NCBI RefSeq assembly: GCF_014489555.1
Contig: NZ_CP060784.1
Coordinates: 2,170,001 to 2,234,000 of the forward strand
DNA: 64,000 nucleotides
Origin: Hymenobacter qilianensis
GTDB lineage: Bacteria > Bacteroidota > Bacteroidia > Cytophagales > Hymenobacteraceae
Direction of reading: 5' to 3'
In this document: positions 15,321-24,831 of the stretch, piece by piece
Layout: each line of letters begins with the position of its first letter
How positions within the stretch are numbered: position 1 is the first letter of the stretch
Position numbers and translations under genes: made by a program
The notes under the pieces: model-generated
What the model saw: the letters and a program-made list of their open reading frames with translations, nothing else
Told to the model about the DNA's origin: nothing
Databases searched by the model: none

Positions 15321-15926
15321 ATGGCTACCAAATTGCCCCCCAGCTTCTACCGTCGCCCCGATCCTGTGCAGATTGCCCGCGAGCTGCTCGGTAAGCACGT
15401 GTTTTCGAACCTGAATGGTGAGCTAACGGGTGGCCGCATCGTAGAAGCCGAAGCGTATTCCCACGTCGGCGACCACTCACTTACAATGCATATTAAGCGG
15501 CGCGGAGCCCACGCTCAAGCTTTACGGGAGCCGGGTGGCCGCGCTTATCTCTACCAAGTGTATCAGCGCCATACCCTGTTCAACATCAGCACCAACGAAG
15601 CCCATAAACCCGATACCGTGCTCATTCGGGCCATTGAGCCATTACAAGGGGTAGAAATAATGCTGCAGCGACGCGGCCAGACAACCGTCTCGCCTAAGCT
15701 GACGGCTGGTCCGGGCTTGCTTACGCAGGCCTTAAACATTACGCCCGCCCTCACCGGCACCGACTTGCAGGGCGATGTGCTTTGGCTGGAAGATCATGGC
15801 GAAATAATCTCCGACGACCAAGTAAGGCGCAGCCCACGCGTAGGCCTGGCTTATGCCGGCTACGAAGCAGCCAACCTGCCCTGGCGCTTTCGCATTATTG
15901 GCAGCCCTTGGGTAAGCAAAGCCTGA
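15321..15926 (+). CDS. 3-methyladenine DNA glycosylase (AAG/MPG family)
   Basis: A 201-residue enzyme that excises alkylated purines from DNA in base-excision repair. The family's features are present: ARELLGKHVFS near the N-terminus, GGRIVEAEAYSHVGDHSLTM with the catalytic Glu in EAEAY, GGRAYLYQVYQRHTLFNIST with the intercalating Tyr region, VLIRAIEP, TAGPGLLTQALNI and RSPRVGLAYAG. Length and motifs match the AAG family of bacteria. ATG 15321 begins directly before a GCCCCCCAG word (15335), read as Leu-Pro-Pro-Ser. It is monocistronic, closed by a strong terminator. Confidence 0.92.
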   Translation: MATKLPPSFYRRPDPVQIARELLGKHVFSNLNGELTGGRIVEAEAYSHVGDHSLTMHIKRRGAHAQALREPGGRAYLYQVYQRHTLFNISTNEAHKPDTVLIRAIEPLQGVEIMLQRRGQTTVSPKLTAGPGLLTQALNITPALTGTDLQGDVLWLEDHGEIISDDQVRRSPRVGLAYAGYEAANLPWRFRIIGSPWVSKA

Positions 15927-15970
15927 CTACGGCTAAGTCGTCCGGCTTTGAATAAGTAGGTTTCTTCTGG

Positions 15971-16028
15971 TTTACTGATATAAAAAAGCTCCCCAGAATT
16001 ATTCTGGGGGCTTTTTTATATCAGTAAA
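15971..16028. terminator. Long bidirectional intrinsic terminator
   Basis: TTTACTGATATAAAAAAGC pairs with GCTTTTTTATATCAGTAAA around a CTCCCCAGAA/TTCTGGGGG core. One core position is degenerate (CTCCCC). It separates the converging glycosylase and methyltransferase genes. Confidence 0.9.
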
Positions 16029-16056
16029 TAACTTTGGAGCAGATCATAAAAGTTGA

Positions 16057-17274
16057 TCATTCTGCCCAGTCAGAAAAGTCTGCGGTTTGGCTTTTCTCGC
16101 ACACCAGCACCATCAGGCGGCCACGCAGGTCGGTGGTAGCAAACAAGTAAGTGTCGCCGCCCTCCCGAATCCCGGTGCGCAGACGAAACTCGGCTACGGA
16201 GTCAGGGAAATTGCGCGTCGTAACATGGGCGCGGGCCTCAGGACCAAGGTGGGGGAGGAGGGCGTCGCGGTCGTAGCGCTCAGTGGCCCGGATGCGAAAA
16301 ATACGGCCTGGAAAGTCAGGGCGAAGCGTGTCGGCGGTATATAAGTGGCTGTGCTGGTGAAGCTTCAACAGCTCAAAGGCAGTACCTATACTTTTGAAGC
16401 CGCCCGCTTTGAGAACCGCCACGTTAGGCTCGTACAAATACTGTTGGGGCTCAGCGTAGCGCGGTATGGCGCGTGCCTCGCGGGCCCTGTTTAGCCGAAA
16501 CTCCTGCTGCTGCCCATTCCGTAACAAGTTGACCGTAAAGCGCTCCGGATCTACGGCAGCCTCTGGTCCGAGCTCATATAACACTTCTTTACACTCATTG
16601 TCAACGGCTACCACCCACAGGCGACGAACCTGGCGCAACTCACTAAGAGCCTGCTCAATATCGAGCATAGGCGACGTTTTGAGCAGCACCCGCCGGCTTT
16701 TATGCAGTAGCAAAGGCAGCAGGCGAAGTACATCCGGCTCGCAATCATGGAGGCGGAATATCTTGCGGGCAGCCGTGTCGCGCCGGGCCGGATCGAGGTA
16801 AATCCAGTCAAACGTATCGGGCGTGTTCTTCAGGAAATTTACAGCGTCGCTGGCATGGCACTGCACATTGTGAACCCCCAATTGTGCCAGATTATACTCT
16901 ACAACGGCTACTAATTTGGGGTCGCGCTCTACGTAATGAACCTCCGGTATGCGGTTGGCAAAATACGTAGTATCAACGCCAAAGCCACCAGTCAGGTCGG
17001 CTAGGCGCTGTCCGCTCACCAAGCTTGCTTTAAAAGCCGCCGCGCGGGCCGAAGAAGCCTGCTCGACAGACACTGCGCTGGGAAAAATCAGATCGGGGTT
17101 ATCGGCCCAGGCCGGAATTTTGGTGCGGGCCTTCTGGCGCGCCTGAATCTGGCGTACCAGATCGGGTACCGGCAGGCCCGGAAAGCGTCGGGCCTGGAGG
17201 GCAAGTTGGGCGGGGTCGTGGTGTAGGTGGTCGGCAACGTACTGCCGGGCCGCGTCGGGCAGCGGAAAGTCCAT
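16057..17274 (-). CDS. Class I SAM methyltransferase with THUMP-like C-terminal domain
   Basis: A 405-residue protein. A Rossmann methyltransferase core has motif I RLADLTGGFGVDT and an acidic ribose-binding loop (EVHYVERDPKL), plus YLDPARRD, the signature that in RNA/small-molecule methylases lies at the active site. The last ~100 residues resemble the THUMP-like domain found after this core in Bacteroidota. It is most likely an RNA-modifying enzyme; the substrate is unknown. It stands alone, sharing only the bidirectional terminator with its neighbour. Confidence 0.8.
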   Translation of the reverse strand: MDFPLPDAARQYVADHLHHDPAQLALQARRFPGLPVPDLVRQIQARQKARTKIPAWADNPDLIFPSAVSVEQASSARAAAFKASLVSGQRLADLTGGFGVDTTYFANRIPEVHYVERDPKLVAVVEYNLAQLGVHNVQCHASDAVNFLKNTPDTFDWIYLDPARRDTAARKIFRLHDCEPDVLRLLPLLLHKSRRVLLKTSPMLDIEQALSELRQVRRLWVVAVDNECKEVLYELGPEAAVDPERFTVNLLRNGQQQEFRLNRAREARAIPRYAEPQQYLYEPNVAVLKAGGFKSIGTAFELLKLHQHSHLYTADTLRPDFPGRIFRIRATERYDRDALLPHLGPEARAHVTTRNFPDSVAEFRLRTGIREGGDTYLFATTDLRGRLMVLVCEKSQTADFSDWAE

Positions 17275-17311
17275 AGCTATGCTTACGCAAAAACGGGCTC
17301 TTCAGCGCAAC

Positions 17312-17901
17312 CTAATGCAAATTCCAGCGCAAAGCGAGCTGAGGTTGGCCTGTTGGAGCAGCCGTAAGGCCTACAGCAGTGGGAGCTACACGCTGGAAAA
17401 GGCTACCGCGAGCCGCAGGCCAGCTGGCGTTGTGGGCTTCTACTGCCCGTTGGAAATGGGTATTTGTGTTACGGCTGATGAATACGTTAGCCAGCAAGCT
17501 AGCCGCCGCTACACCTATAGCAACTTTTTGCGGGTTGCTGAAGTAGCGCTGCTCACCTTCGTCCGCCAGCACCTGCTGGCCATAGAAACCTAAGGCACCC
17601 ACAAAGGTCAGGCGCTCCGCCAAAAACAGCCATTTCTGCCGACGGTAGCTGTTTAAGTGCTCCAACGCCTGAGTATTGCCGGCCAAATAAGGACGCAAAC
17701 GCTGTCCGAAAAAACCGGCATTCTGATACTCATTAGTGCCCTGGGGGCAAAATAGAAGTTCTTTTGGGAGCCATTCAGACCCCGGCCTTGGTCCTCAGGA
17801 CTGAGGCGCAAAATGGTGGGGGTTTGCTGAGCCTGGGCAACACTAAAAGTTAGTAAGAAGCAGAGCAATAAGGCAATAGGGTGGAAGTGGCGCAGATTCA
17901 T
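17312..17901 (-). CDS. DUF5683-like membrane/secreted protein (frame broken at a G run)
   Basis: The frame beginning at ATG 17901 encodes a signal peptide (IALLLCFLLTFSVAQAQ) and then breaks at five G's at 17743-17747. Adding one base joins it to the frame that ends at 17312, giving 196 residues: NFYFAPQGTNEYQNAGFFGQ, then a membrane helix near LTFVGALGFYG and VAIGVAAASLLANVF. I see resemblance to the small DUF5683 proteins of Bacteroidota, without high certainty. The break falls exactly at a CTGGGGGC word whose other copies have six G's, so it is probably a base-calling error. Confidence 0.65.
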
Positions 17902-18057
17902 AAGAGCAGTATGAGGCAATAGATAGGTAAAGGTAAGGGACTACAGGGCGGCGGAATTAGTTCAGTAAGAACAGAAACTTTCAGCTAACAACTCAACAAA
18001 AGGGCCAAGACCTACGTTCTGAGGCCAGTTTACTTAGGTTCCACATTTAATTTGCTT

Positions 18058-18807
18058 ATGATAACTCTCGCAACTGCTTTTCGCCGTTACCTCCTGCTGG
18101 CTACACTGCCTGCCGCCGCGCTAGCCTTCTCCGGCTGCGGCGACGATGATGATGATAATGCCGGCAACGGCCGGTTAATGGCCATTCATGCCGCTGCGGC
18201 TGCCAGTGTGCCAGTAAAAATTGTTGCTGACAACGCCGAGATTGGCCAGCTTGAATATGGCCGAAACAGCACCTACGCCAACGTGAGCGCTGGTGCCCGG
18301 ACGCTGAAAATCAACGATGTCAGTTCTAATCAAACCTTAGTGAGCCAAGCGGGTACTATCGAGCGGGATAAAAACTATTCGCTCTTTGCTTATTCACCTG
18401 CTGCTACCATCGGATCGGCCGCGCTGTTACTGGTCTCCGATGATTTGACTGCTCCGGCTGCTAATAAGGCGAAAATCCGGTTGGTGCATCTGGGGTTAAG
18501 TGCCCCCAATCTCGTTGATTTATCGCTGGCTGGTCCTATTAGCCGCACTGGTGTTGTACTTAATGTTGCTTTCGGTACGGCTTCTCCCTTCATAGAAATA
18601 GAGCCGGGCTCTTATAACTTTGGCGTTTCTTCGGGAACGGGAGCTACGGCTACAACGGAAGTTTCTGTGGGTGATGGATCAGGCTCGGGTACAGGTACCA
18701 AAACGTACACGGCAGGTAAGATTTATACCGTGGTAGTTCGTGGTATTAAGAGTGCCAGCGTAGCCTCAGCTCAGCAGCTCAGAGCAACAGTAATTGAGAA
18801 TAACTAG
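18058..18807 (+). CDS. DUF4397 domain lipoprotein
   Basis: A 249-residue surface or periplasmic lipoprotein. The signal peptide ends in LAFSGC, followed by an Asp run (GDDDDDNAG). The mature protein contains DUF4397-type beta-sandwich repeats, with the typical phrases LMAIHAAAAASVPVKIVAD, SAGARTLKINDV and KIRLVHLGLSAPNLVDLSL. Family members are abundant in Bacteroidota and have no defined role; adhesion or carbohydrate binding has been suggested for related folds. ATG 18058 gives a complete signal peptide. A terminator hairpin follows at 18835-18873. Confidence 0.8.
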   Translation: MITLATAFRRYLLLATLPAAALAFSGCGDDDDDNAGNGRLMAIHAAAAASVPVKIVADNAEIGQLEYGRNSTYANVSAGARTLKINDVSSNQTLVSQAGTIERDKNYSLFAYSPAATIGSAALLLVSDDLTAPAANKAKIRLVHLGLSAPNLVDLSLAGPISRTGVVLNVAFGTASPFIEIEPGSYNFGVSSGTGATATTEVSVGDGSGSGTGTKTYTAGKIYTVVVRGIKSASVASAQQLRATVIENN

Positions 18808-18834
18808 CTCAGCAGCAGTTAGCAATTAGCTATA

Positions 18835-18873
18835 AAAGAACCTGTTCCTGGTTGGGGCAGGTTCTTTGTTTTT
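18835..18873 (+). terminator. Intrinsic terminator after the DUF4397 gene
   Basis: AAAGAACCTG (18835-18844) pairs with CAGGTTCTTT (18858-18867), followed by GTTTTTT. This terminator is not built from the iterated word. Confidence 0.85.
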
Positions 18874-18895
18874 TACCTCCGACTAACAATTTGAT

Positions 18896-18903
18896 TACCT
18901 TTG
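18896..18903 (+). promoter_or_regulatory. Promoter -7 element TACCTTTG for ahcY
   Basis: An exact TAnnTTTG match 28 bases before the ahcY ATG, just after the preceding terminator. Confidence 0.6.
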
Positions 18904-18931
18904 TAGTTGAATAGCAAAAAAACACTATATC

Positions 18932-20242
18932 ATGGTTGATACGACCTACGTTCCTTACAAAGTAAAAGACATGTCGCTGGCCGAATGGGGCCGCAAGGAG
19001 ATCCGTTTGGCAGAGGCTGAAATGCCGGGCCTGATGGCTTTGCGCGAAGAGTTTGGCGCTTCGCAGCCGCTGAAAGGTGCCCGCATAGCTGGCTGCCTGC
19101 ACATGACTATCCAGACTGCCGTACTCATCGAGACGCTTATCGCGCTTGGTGCCGACGTTACTTGGTCATCGTGCAATATCTTCTCGACTCAGGACCACGC
19201 CGCCGCTGCTATTGCTGCTGCCGGTATCCCGGTATATGCCTGGAAGGGCATGAATGAGGAGGAATTCAACTGGTGCATCGAGCAGACGCTGTATTTCGGT
19301 GAAGATCGTCAGCCCCTGAACATGATTCTGGACGACGGCGGTGACCTGACCAACATGGTGCTCAACAACTTCCCTGAGCTGGCTGCTGGCATCAAAGGTA
19401 TTTCCGAAGAAACTACTACTGGCGTACTGCGCCTCCTGGATCGGGTTAAGAACGGCAGCTTGCCAATGCCTGCTTTCAACATCAATGACTCCGTAACCAA
19501 GTCGAAATTCGACAACAAGTACGGCTGCAAAGAGTCAGCAGTGGACGCTATCCGTCGGGCTACTGACGTGATGATGGCCGGCAAAATTGCGGTGGTAGCT
19601 GGCTACGGCGACGTAGGGAAAGGTACTGCTGCTTCGTTGCGCGGTGCTGGTGCCCGGGTTATCGTTACTGAAATTGACCCGATCTGCGCCCTGCAAGCTG
19701 CCATGGACGGCTACGCGGTGAAGAAAATGTCGAACGCTATCAAAGAGGCCGACATCGTAGTAACTGCTACCGGCAACTGCGACATCATCACGGAAGAGCA
19801 TTTCCGCGCGCTGAAGGATAAGGCTATCGTCTGCAACATCGGTCACTTCGATGATGAAATCGATATGGCTTGGCTCAACGGCAAATACGGCCACACCAAA
19901 GACACCGTGAAGCCGCAGGTTGATCTGTATAACATCGACGGCAAAGAGGTTATCATTCTGGCTGAAGGTCGCTTGGTAAACCTAGGCTGCGCTACGGGTC
20001 ACCCTTCGTTTGTGATGTCGAACTCGTTCACCAACCAGACCTTGGCGCAGTTGGAGTTGTGGCAGCACTCTGATCAGTACGAGAACAAAGTGTATACGCT
20101 GCCTAAACACCTCGACGAGAAAGTTGCTTACCTGCACCTGGCCAAAATCGGTGTGGAGCTGGATGAGCTGAAGCCTAAGCAGGCCCAGTACATCGGCGTA
20201 GATGTAGAAGGCCCGTTCAAGTCGGATCTGTACCGCTACTAG
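18932..20242 (+). CDS. ahcY: Adenosylhomocysteinase
   Basis: A 436-residue cytosolic enzyme that splits S-adenosylhomocysteine into adenosine and homocysteine, relieving product inhibition of methyltransferases. It shows [38 protein letters not shown], the NAD-binding loop [16 protein letters not shown], the metal/substrate signature GHFDDEIDM and the conserved C-terminus [10 protein letters not shown]. Length is normal. The codons are markedly more optimal than those of its neighbours, as expected for a highly expressed gene. It is monocistronic between its own promoter and terminator. Confidence 0.97.
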   Translation: MVDTTYVPYKVKDMSLAEWGRKEIRLAEAEMPGLMALREEFGASQPLKGARIAGCLHMTIQTAVLIETLIALGADVTWSSCNIFSTQDHAAAAIAAAGIPVYAWKGMNEEEFNWCIEQTLYFGEDRQPLNMILDDGGDLTNMVLNNFPELAAGIKGISEETTTGVLRLLDRVKNGSLPMPAFNINDSVTKSKFDNKYGCKESAVDAIRRATDVMMAGKIAVVAGYGDVGKGTAASLRGAGARVIVTEIDPICALQAAMDGYAVKKMSNAIKEADIVVTATGNCDIITEEHFRALKDKAIVCNIGHFDDEIDMAWLNGKYGHTKDTVKPQVDLYNIDGKEVIILAEGRLVNLGCATGHPSFVMSNSFTNQTLAQLELWQHSDQYENKVYTLPKHLDEKVAYLHLAKIGVELDELKPKQAQYIGVDVEGPFKSDLYRY

Positions 20243-20256
20243 AATTCGGTATTATT

Positions 20257-20296
20257 ATAAAAAAGCCCCTTAGACATCGTCTGGGGGCTTTTTTAT
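20257..20296 (+). terminator. Intrinsic terminator after ahcY
   Basis: ATAAAAAAGCCCCTTAGAC pairs with GTCTGGGGGCTTTTTTAT. The left arm has drifted (CCCCTT) while the right arm keeps the CTGGGGGC word. Confidence 0.85.
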
Positions 20297-20306
20297 TGTT
20301 GCGCCT

Positions 20307-21500
20307 TTATTCATCAACCGTAAACCACGGCACCTTTAGCTGGCCCGGCATAGCATATATACTAACGGTGTCGCCCACCTCTGTTTGCTTATAATAATCC
20401 TTAGTAACGGTCACGTCTTCGTTAGTTGTGCGCGGTCCCCAGGGAGCAACTTCCAAGTAATATGTAGTGGTTTTGCCGCTGCTCACATGTTTGCTGAGAA
20501 CCTGCGCCTCATACTTAGTAGCCTGACCGTCATCGAAAGCACAATTGTAAGCGAGTGTACCGGCAAACCCATAGCTGACAGATATAAACAGAATCGCAAA
20601 CAGTAAGCTTATACGCGACTCATTCTGGGCGAGAAAAGTGCGGCTCCCCACAAGCAATATAAGCGCAACAATAAGCGCTACTCCGCCCGCCTGAGGCCAT
20701 AGAGGGCCATACTCCAGAATTTCAAAATCAAGTAGTACACGTGCCAATAATATCAGCACTGGCCCCGTGATTGCCGTGGTTAGCCCAGGATACACACTAT
20801 TCTCCTTGCCATCAACTCTTATGGCGCCTTGGTGAATCCATGAGGCTACTATAGCTAATAAGGGTACTACCAAGCCGGCAGCCATAGCCCACTGATAGGG
20901 TTGGGGGCGAAATAGCAGCCAAACGGCTACTATGCCACCAGCAATATTGAGCCATTTGGCCGTGCGTTGCGCCTTCTCCAGCGTTTCTTGCCGCTCGGCT
21001 GGTGTCCGGCCCAAATCGTGGTCTTCCAAAGCTTGGGCGGCCTCTTGCTCCTGCTCTACTATATCCAGATCGGGATAATGGTCTGCGAACCATTCCTGCA
21101 ACCCCGCATAATTCTCGCTGGTATAGCCTATCTGAATCTTTGGATCAGATGTACTTTTTGGAAAGACGCGTATGTAGTGCTGATCAATCCGATAGCCTTT
21201 GATATTAGCTAGTGGCAATTCTTTACGTCGGAATACGCCCGCATAAATGAGCTTGTCAGCGGTGATAATATGTCTGGCTTTGATGGTTTCTAGTAGACCG
21301 TAAATGAATAAGCCAGCCATTGCTATCATGAGAGCAGAAAACCCAATGCTGAAGCCTATTTGCTTTTCATTCCATCCTATCCAGAAGGGCAGAGATAGAA
21401 ATAAAATGATGAGTGGCGGAGCCAAGATGTACATAAATAGGCGCCAACCTTTGGCGGTGCCGTATTCTTGCTGCGTCTGCGACTGTTGGGTAATGAGCAT
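20307..21500 (-). CDS. Multi-pass membrane protein of unknown function
   Basis: A 397-residue integral membrane protein. Two helices near the N-terminus (LFMYILAPPLIILFLSLPFW, and GFSIGFSALMIAMAGLF) precede a soluble PH-like segment (ARHIITADKLIYAGVFRRKELPLANIKGY, residues ~75-105). Further helices lie at ~190-235 and 265-340, and a C-terminal extracytoplasmic domain contains two Cys, one of them in LAYNCAFDDGQ. I do not recognise a named family; the PH-like bit resembles bacterial PH-domain membrane proteins. ATG 21500 was preferred because the upstream 24 residues lack helix-leading character. It ends close to the ahcY terminator, which may act on both strands. Confidence 0.6.
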   Translation of the reverse strand: MLITQQSQTQQEYGTAKGWRLFMYILAPPLIILFLSLPFWIGWNEKQIGFSIGFSALMIAMAGLFIYGLLETIKARHIITADKLIYAGVFRRKELPLANIKGYRIDQHYIRVFPKSTSDPKIQIGYTSENYAGLQEWFADHYPDLDIVEQEQEAAQALEDHDLGRTPAERQETLEKAQRTAKWLNIAGGIVAVWLLFRPQPYQWAMAAGLVVPLLAIVASWIHQGAIRVDGKENSVYPGLTTAITGPVLILLARVLLDFEILEYGPLWPQAGGVALIVALILLVGSRTFLAQNESRISLLFAILFISVSYGFAGTLAYNCAFDDGQATKYEAQVLSKHVSSGKTTTYYLEVAPWGPRTTNEDVTVTKDYYKQTEVGDTVSIYAMPGQLKVPWFTVDE

Positions 21501-21635
21501 GATCTGATAAAGCTGTGGAATAGGGAAGGGAGTAAATGAAGTGGTAATTATAGGTTGCGAAACTGAGGCCAATAATATACTTGGGCTACTAAATCAGAAT
21601 AAGAAGCTGGTCTTAATTCTGGATATTTGCCCCCC

Positions 21636-22403
21636 ATGCCAGTTTCCCTGTCCGTCGTCATTATTACTTTCAATGAAGAGCGCAACATCGGCCGCTGCCT
21701 GGACGCGCTCGGCGACATAGCCGACGAGGTAGTAGTGGTCGACTCTTTCTCGACTGATGCGACGGTAAGCATCTGCCAGAGTCGCCAGGCGCGGGTTATT
21801 CAGCATGCCTTTGCCGGCTACGTGGAGCAGAAGAACTTTGCCACGGCCCAGGCTCGCTTCGATTATGTGCTTCAGCTCGATGCCGACGAAGTGCTGACGG
21901 ATGAGCTGCGCCAAAGTATCCGGGCGGCAAAGCAGAACTGGCAGGGCGCGGGCTACACCCTGGCTCGCCTCACCAACTATTGCGGCACCTGGGTGCGCCA
22001 CGGCGGCTGGTACCCCGACCGCAAGCTGCGCCTCTACGACCGCCGCCTGGGCCGCTGGACTGGCTTGCTCCTGCACGAGCGCTACGAGGTGGCTGAGGGG
22101 CAAAATGTGGGCATTTTAGCGGGCGACTTACTCCATTACTCCTACGACTCGGTGACCCAGCACATTGCGCAGCTCAACCGTTTCACCAGCATTGCCGCCG
22201 AGGAGCTGACTCTGCGTGGTAAGCAAAATGCTACGCTTTTTCATTTACTGCTGAAGCCCATCTGGAAGTTCGTGCACGGTTATTTTCTGCGTCTGGGCTT
22301 TCTAGATGGTTTTGCCGGCCTGTGCATTGCCAGCATTTCTGCGGGGGGCGTTTTTCTGAAATACGCCAAGCTGCGCACCCAATCGATACCTCCTGCTAAA
22401 TGA
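21636..22403 (+). CDS. Family 2 glycosyltransferase (WaaE/KdtX-like)
   Basis: A 255-residue GT-A fold enzyme that adds a sugar to a lipid or polysaccharide acceptor. It starts with LSVVIITFNEERNIGRCLDAL, has the nucleotide-binding segment VVVDSFSTDAT and the metal-binding DxD in QLDADEVL, followed by HGGWYPDRKLRLYDR and LLHERYEV, typical of lipopolysaccharide core transferases of the KdtX/WaaE group. ATG 21636 comes right after a TTTGCCCCCC word. Its TGA overlaps the next gene's ATG (ATGA), so the two are coupled. It begins a three-gene envelope polysaccharide cluster. Confidence 0.88.
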   Translation: MPVSLSVVIITFNEERNIGRCLDALGDIADEVVVVDSFSTDATVSICQSRQARVIQHAFAGYVEQKNFATAQARFDYVLQLDADEVLTDELRQSIRAAKQNWQGAGYTLARLTNYCGTWVRHGGWYPDRKLRLYDRRLGRWTGLLLHERYEVAEGQNVGILAGDLLHYSYDSVTQHIAQLNRFTSIAAEELTLRGKQNATLFHLLLKPIWKFVHGYFLRLGFLDGFAGLCIASISAGGVFLKYAKLRTQSIPPAK

Positions 22404-23443
22404 AAACCTTTCTGGTAAGCCGGACCGACGCCATTGGTGACGTGGTGTTGACCTTGCCCGTTTGCGGGCAGTTGAAGCGCTTATTTCCGGGCTGTCGGGT
22501 AGTCCTGATCGGCCGCACGTACACACAAGCCGTGGCAGAGGCCTGTCCGCAGGTTGATGCGTTTATCAATGTAGATGAGCTGCTGAAAATGCCCCCCAAT
22601 GCACAAATTGCGTTGCTAAGGGCAGAGGAAGCCGCCGCTATTATTCATGTTTTTCCCAATAAAGCACTGGCCCGGCTAGCCCGGCAAGCAGGTATTGCGG
22701 TACGTATCGGCACGCGCAACCGCTGGTTTCATTGGCTGACTTGCAATCGGCTGGTAGCACTGAGCCGCCGTCACTCCCCCTTGCACGAAGCTCAGCTGAA
22801 TCTGCAATTGCTGCGTCCGTTAGGTGCGCCTAAAGCCAATTTGCCCTTAGCTGAAGTAGCAACACTAAGCAATTTACAGCCCGCAGAACCATTGGGGGGC
22901 AATTTCAGACAGCTTCTTCAGACTCGTAAAGCCGGGCAGCTCAATGTTATCCTGCATCCCAGCTCGCGCGGCAGTGCCCGCGAATGGGGCCTCGATCATT
23001 TCGGGAGCTTAGCTCAACTACTACACCAAGCCGGGCATCGCGTATTCATTACCGGAACGGCTGCCGACGGCGAAATGCTGCGCCCGTGGCTGACTGCCCA
23101 TGCCGCCGCTCTGACCGCAGACTTAACCGGACAACTCTCTCTGCCTCAGCTTCTAGCTTTCATTCACGCCTCCGATGGCTTGGTAGCGGCCAGTACGGGC
23201 CCGTTGCATCTGGCCGCCGCGCTGGGCCGACATGCGTTAGGCATTTATCCGCCCCTGCGGCCTACCGACCCCGGGCGATGGGCGCCGCTCGGGCCTCATG
23301 CTGAGTACATCGTGTTCGACCGTCCCAACTGCACCGATTGCCGGACGCAGCCCGCGGCGTGCACTTGTGTGCGTGCAATTCAGCCGGCGCAGGTGTTGGC
23401 ACGTATTTCGGGGTGGCAACCGTTAGCTATTTCTGCATCCTGA
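22400..23443 (+). CDS. Family 9 glycosyltransferase (heptosyltransferase-like)
   Basis: A 347-residue GT-B enzyme like the ADP-heptose:LPS heptosyltransferases. It opens with FLVSRTDAIGDVVLTLPVCGQLK, and its second Rossmann half has VILHPSSRGSAREWGLDHFGSLAQLL, VFITGTAADGEM and the acceptor/donor signature GLVAASTGPLHLAAALG. A four-Cys cluster near the C-terminus (CTDCRTQPAACTC) is unusual for the family and may be a metal site. It overlaps the upstream GT2 gene by four bases and precedes an O-antigen ligase, so it likely works on LPS core or a related surface glycan. Confidence 0.88.
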   Translation: MKTFLVSRTDAIGDVVLTLPVCGQLKRLFPGCRVVLIGRTYTQAVAEACPQVDAFINVDELLKMPPNAQIALLRAEEAAAIIHVFPNKALARLARQAGIAVRIGTRNRWFHWLTCNRLVALSRRHSPLHEAQLNLQLLRPLGAPKANLPLAEVATLSNLQPAEPLGGNFRQLLQTRKAGQLNVILHPSSRGSAREWGLDHFGSLAQLLHQAGHRVFITGTAADGEMLRPWLTAHAAALTADLTGQLSLPQLLAFIHASDGLVAASTGPLHLAAALGRHALGIYPPLRPTDPGRWAPLGPHAEYIVFDRPNCTDCRTQPAACTCVRAIQPAQVLARISGWQPLAISAS

Positions 23444-23447
23444 TATT

Positions 23448-24754
23448 TTGGCGTTAATCTCTCATTCTGCTCCTCCTATTTCCCTATTGCCAAGTTTGCG
23501 TCAAGCCTGGCAACAAGGTCGCATATCGCAATACCTGTTGTTGCTGGCTTGTGTAGCTGGAGTATCCGGCCTTTTTGCTTCACGGGCATTGGTAGCCCTG
23601 AGCCCGCTGGTAGGCGTAGCCGCCGCCGTAGCCAACCCCAATGCACGGCTGGTTTTGGCGCAATGGCTACGTAATAAAGCAGCTTGGAGCTTGGCTCTTT
23701 TGTACCTGCTGTTGGTAGTAAGTAGCTTGTACACTGAAGACTGGTCAGTTTGGCGGCACCAGATGTATCGGCAGCTTCCGCTGATAGGGGTGCCGCTGGC
23801 CTTTGCCCTGGCTGTGCCGCTAAGTGGCCGTCAGCGCTATGCAGTGGGTTGTTTGTTCGTGGCTGGGGCAGCACTTATAGGCGGCGCTACGGTTGTTCGT
23901 TATTTGCTTAATCCGCTAGCTAATAACGAACTGATAATGATGGGCCAGAATACGCCTTCCGTAACGGGCATTTTTCACATTCATTTCGGCTTGATGCTGG
24001 CCTTAGCTGCTTACTTCGGCCTGTTGTTGAGTGGTAGCAAGTATGCGGGGAAAGTAGCGCGGGTGCTGCTGGTTCTGGGGGGCATTTCTTCGGCTGTTGC
24101 GCTGCACGTGTTGGCTTATCGAACGGGGCTGCTGGTACTGTATGCCGCTTTACTGGTAAATGGAGTGCTGCTCATTGTTAGGCAGCGGCGCTTTCTGCTG
24201 GGGGGCATTTTGCTGGCCTTCCTGTTCATTGTGCCATTCCTGACTTATAATTTTCTCACCTCTTTCCGCTACCGGGTGCTGGGCACGGCCTACGATATAG
24301 CCCAGTTTTCAGCCGATCAGGATATCAATGATTTTTCGGTATCGCAGCGCTTTGCTGCCTGGGAAACGGCCCGTGTAATTACCACTTTCCGGCCGTGGGT
24401 GGGCGTGGGCCTTGCCGATGTGCGCGTGGAAATGATGCGCCAGTACGAATGGCGCGACTACGGGCTGGAGCCCGCTAACCGCGTTATGATTCATAATCAA
24501 TACTTACACTACCTAGTAGGGGGGGCGTCATCGGATTATTTCTTTGGCTACTGGTTCTGCTTGGACCGCTGGCGCAACCTAGTTTGCGTAGAAACCCGTA
24601 CGTGATACATTTCCTGGTCGTAATGGGCACCGGAATGCTGGTTGATTCACTGTTGGAGCTACAAATTGGCTTCAACTTATTCGTGTTTCTTTACAGTTTT
24701 CTTGTAGTAGCTGGTGAGCGACACAGCCAAGAGGCTGTTGCGAACCTTCCCTGA
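23448..24754 (+). CDS. O-antigen ligase/polymerase family protein (frame broken at a G run)
   Basis: A multi-pass membrane protein of 435 residues once repaired. The frame starts at TTG 23448, four bases after the GT9 gene, and breaks at seven G's at 24519-24525. Adding one G continues as VGGGVIGLFLWLLVLLGPL and on through two further helices to TGA 24752-24754. The family region VVITTFRPWVGVGLADV-like (quoted core RPWVGVGLADV) followed by HNQYLHYLV is the Wzy/WaaL signature loop. It ligates or polymerises sugar chains at the periplasmic face. A paralogue lies at 49959-51274. Without repair the last ~50 residues would be lost, so the break is probably a sequencing artefact. Confidence 0.82.
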
Positions 24755-24831
24755 GCGAACGGGTATAGTAGTATACGTTTCTTGGCCGATTGTCCTTTTT
24801 TGGTGATATTCGGCCGTAATTTTTAGCCTCC

